From Mycobacterium sp. D16Q13 (GTDB taxonomy: Bacteria > Actinomycetota > Actinomycetes > Mycobacteriales > Mycobacteriaceae), in contig NZ_MAEW01000030.1 in the NCBI RefSeq assembly GCF_002013375.1, positions 1 through 33,567 on the forward strand: a stretch of 33,567 nucleotides of DNA, in the 5' to 3' direction. The notes beneath the pieces were generated by a model, which had not been told where the DNA came from, did not search any database, and saw only the letters and a program-made list of their open reading frames with translations. The position numbers and the translations under genes were made by a program. Shown here piece after piece: positions 32,346 through 33,567 of this stretch (position 1 is its first letter; every line of letters begins with the position of its first letter).

Positions 32346-32752
32346 CCGAAGGTAGGCCCAGCGTATTGTTTCTGTGCACCCACAACGCGGGCCGCTCCCA
32401 GATGGCTCTCGGATTCTTCACCCATACAGCTGGTCATCGAGCCGTTGCATGGTCGGGCGGTTCGGAACCCGCAAAGCACATCAACCCCGCCGCTGTCGAA
32501 GTCATGGCTGAGCGGGGCATCGACATCACCAGTGAATACCCCAAACCCTGGACCGACGCGATCGTGCAAGGCGCCGATGTCGTGGTCACCATGGGCTGCG
32601 GTGACACCTGCCCGCACTACCCCGGGAAGCAGTACGAGAACTGGGACCTACCCGACCCGGCCGGGCAGCCGATCGAGGCCGTGCGTCCTATCCGAGACGA
32701 GATAGAACGGCGGGTTCGCAACCTACTGGATCGGCTCAACATCACGGGCTAA
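32342..32752 (+). CDS. arsC: Arsenate reductase (low-MW phosphatase type)
   Basis: This 136-residue enzyme has the P-loop CTHNAGRS (C12 to S19, CX5R type), the acid in WDLPDP (D105) and C86/C90 in MGCGDTCPHY. In actinobacteria such ArsC proteins reduce arsenate to arsenite with mycothiol and mycoredoxin or with thioredoxin. The C86/C90 pair favours the thioredoxin-coupled triple-cysteine mechanism, which is inference. The product, arsenite, is exported by the neighbouring Acr3. The stop overlaps that of the convergent DUF5994 gene by 4 bases. Confidence 0.95.
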   Translation: MTEGRPSVLFLCTHNAGRSQMALGFFTHTAGHRAVAWSGGSEPAKHINPAAVEVMAERGIDITSEYPKPWTDAIVQGADVVVTMGCGDTCPHYPGKQYENWDLPDPAGQPIEAVRPIRDEIERRVRNLLDRLNITG

Positions 32753-33174
32753 GCGGCCATGATGATTCGGAGGGCCGCGGAGACTTCGTCCTCCTTGGGA
32801 GAATCAAGCAGGGGCATTTGCGCGGCTAAGCGCATGATCACCCTGGCGAGAATCCGGTTGGTGCGTGCCGGCACCATGAGGATCCGCACCGTCCGATGCT
32901 CGCCCTGGAGTGTGACTACCCAATGGAACGCACGGTTGGCGAGCGTCGGAGGCATGGCCGCCGATCTCATACTCGACCGGGGCGACCCGGCCTTCCAGTT
33001 CAGGGACACCTGGTTGACCGGACCAATGTGCTCGGACAGCTCTTCAATCAGCGGTGACAGTTCCCTCGCGATGAATCCGTCGTCTTGCGGCCACCACGCA
33101 CCGTTCATCCTGCCGGTCTTGCGCGGGCCTAACGTAAAGCGGATCGGCGGACCAGGATATTCGGCCTGTGTCAT
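32749..33174 (-). CDS. DUF5994 family protein
   Basis: This 141-residue protein shares the DUF5994 core (FTLGPRKTGRMNGAWWPQDD, then ELSPLIEELSEHIGPVNQVSLNW, in two parts) with the protein at 29874. It is soluble-looking and basic, with a C-terminal helix. AAGGAAG precedes the ATG. Function is unknown. It lies at the right edge of the arsenic module, opposite in strand to its paralogue at the left edge. The promoter should lie in the adjacent intergenic region. Confidence 0.8.
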   Translation of the reverse strand: MTQAEYPGPPIRFTLGPRKTGRMNGAWWPQDDGFIARELSPLIEELSEHIGPVNQVSLNWKAGSPRSSMRSAAMPPTLANRAFHWVVTLQGEHRTVRILMVPARTNRILARVIMRLAAQMPLLDSPKEDEVSAALRIIMAA

Positions 33175-33552
33175 ACGTACTTCCTTGTTGCTCAGTGGGA
33201 CTCAGACAAGGGAATCCGTATGAGCCGAAACAGTTGGTGCTAGGTACGTGCCACCGCCATCGTTACTTGACCAATATTACCCCCCTTTCGGGGGCTCCGT
33301 TGGCGCGGATTTGTAAATGGTTGACACTCAACAATTTTGAATATGTCAAAAGTCCGCGATTGGCTCACGCCGCCGACGATCCGAGGACTATGCCGGCCGA
33401 ACTCGGGGATGGTTACGGAATGCTTTCATTTGGGTGAGTGCTCCCAGTAGTCGCCCATTCGCGGCCTGAACATGCTAGCTTTCTGTAACTGCTGGATACG
33501 TGTACTGCTAGTTGCGGTATCCGTCTGGCTCCCCAATCTGAGGAACGTGTCC
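33175..33552. other. Intergenic region with regulatory signals
   Basis: These 378 bases carry no convincing long gene. A CCCCC-TTTC-GGGGG hairpin (33281-33294), TTGACA (33321-33326), an ArsR-operator-like dyad (33335-33351) and two very short frames starting at 33390 (15 aa, GAGG upstream) and 33409 (13 aa, two cysteines) are visible. An alternative start of the last gene lies at 33472. Confidence 0.45.
33335..33351. promoter_or_regulatory. Candidate second ArsR operator
   Basis: TTTTGA-ATATG-TCAAAA has the same arms (TTTGA/TCAAA) and an almost identical right half (ATATGTCAAA) as the 30740-30761 palindrome, but is one base shorter in the centre. It follows a TTGACA by 8 bases. It may bring the gene starting at 33553, or the DUF5994 gene, under ArsR control. 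Confidence 0.4.
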
Positions 33553-33567
33553 ATGCAGAAGTCCTTT
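33553..33567 (+). CDS. Start of a gene cut by the window edge
   Basis: ATG with GAGGAA 8 bases upstream opens a frame (MQKSF) that runs off the end. The same frame is open from ATG 33472, which would add a hydrophobic, signal-like N terminus (CWIRVLLVAVSVWL). The product cannot be identified. Confidence 0.4.

Noticed and set aside
33168..33437. 89-codon plus-strand frame at the right end
   Set aside because: It overlaps the start of the DUF5994 gene, has no start signal and spans likely regulatory sequence.
1..33567. tRNA, rRNA, insertion sequences, integrases, CRISPR arrays, toxin-antitoxin pairs
   Set aside because: None could be recognised on either strand; the repeats seen are short and local.

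Overview
The window looks like chromosomal DNA from a mycobacterium, probably a rapid grower of the Mycobacterium/Mycobacteroides type. The evidence is high GC, abundant FadD/FadE/SDR/MaoC/SCPx-type lipid enzymes, actinobacterial families (DUF5313, DUF5994, GTP-dependent PEP carboxykinase, LtrA), frequent GTG starts, and several genes whose start codon follows a TANNNT -10 box by 6-7 bases, as in mycobacterial leaderless transcripts. I saw no tRNA, rRNA, insertion sequence, integrase or CRISPR array. Family names come from recognising motifs in the translated sequence; no database search was run.

Layout. (A) 41-4644, minus strand: a cysteine-free ArsR-family regulator, PEP carboxykinase (pckG), a SulP anion transporter with a STAS domain, a 26-residue one-helix membrane peptide and a hypothetical protein. 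(B) 4717-7862: a DUF5313 membrane protein behind a short leader ORF bracketed by an inverted repeat, a cold-shock protein with a long leader and a strong terminator, a membrane diguanylate cyclase, a molbindin and a small hypothetical. (C) 7999-11466: a TetR regulator divergent from an MpaB/DUF2236 oxygenase-like gene, an FKBP-type lipoprotein and a DMT-family membrane protein. (D) 11575-16943: a tightly packed operon of hotdog thioesterase, aldehyde dehydrogenase, SDR and acyl-CoA ligase, divergent from a TetR regulator, with two copies of a palindromic operator between them.

(E) 16999-24734: a lipid or alicyclic-acid catabolic cluster of alpha/beta hydrolase, 17-beta-HSD-type SDR, SRPBCC protein, SCPx-type thiolase, MaoC dehydratase, AraC regulator, alpha-methylacyl-CoA racemase and acyl-CoA dehydrogenase. 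(F) 24848-29627: LtrA-like membrane protein, DJ-1/Hsp31-type protein, zinc alcohol dehydrogenase and a divergent AraC regulator, with two large adjacent palindromes. (G) 29845-33174: an arsenic resistance module (arsR divergent from arsI/cadI-acr3-arsC) flanked on both sides by DUF5994 paralogues, with a perfect 22-bp ArsR operator and a possible second site near the right end, before a gene that begins at the window edge.

How the genes work together. Regions D and E would together activate, racemise, dehydrogenate, hydrate and thiolytically cleave fatty or branched acyl chains under TetR and AraC control. Region G would reduce arsenate, export arsenite and possibly demethylate organoarsenicals. 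Region A may couple anion (sulfate or bicarbonate) transport to PEP/oxaloacetate metabolism, which is inference.
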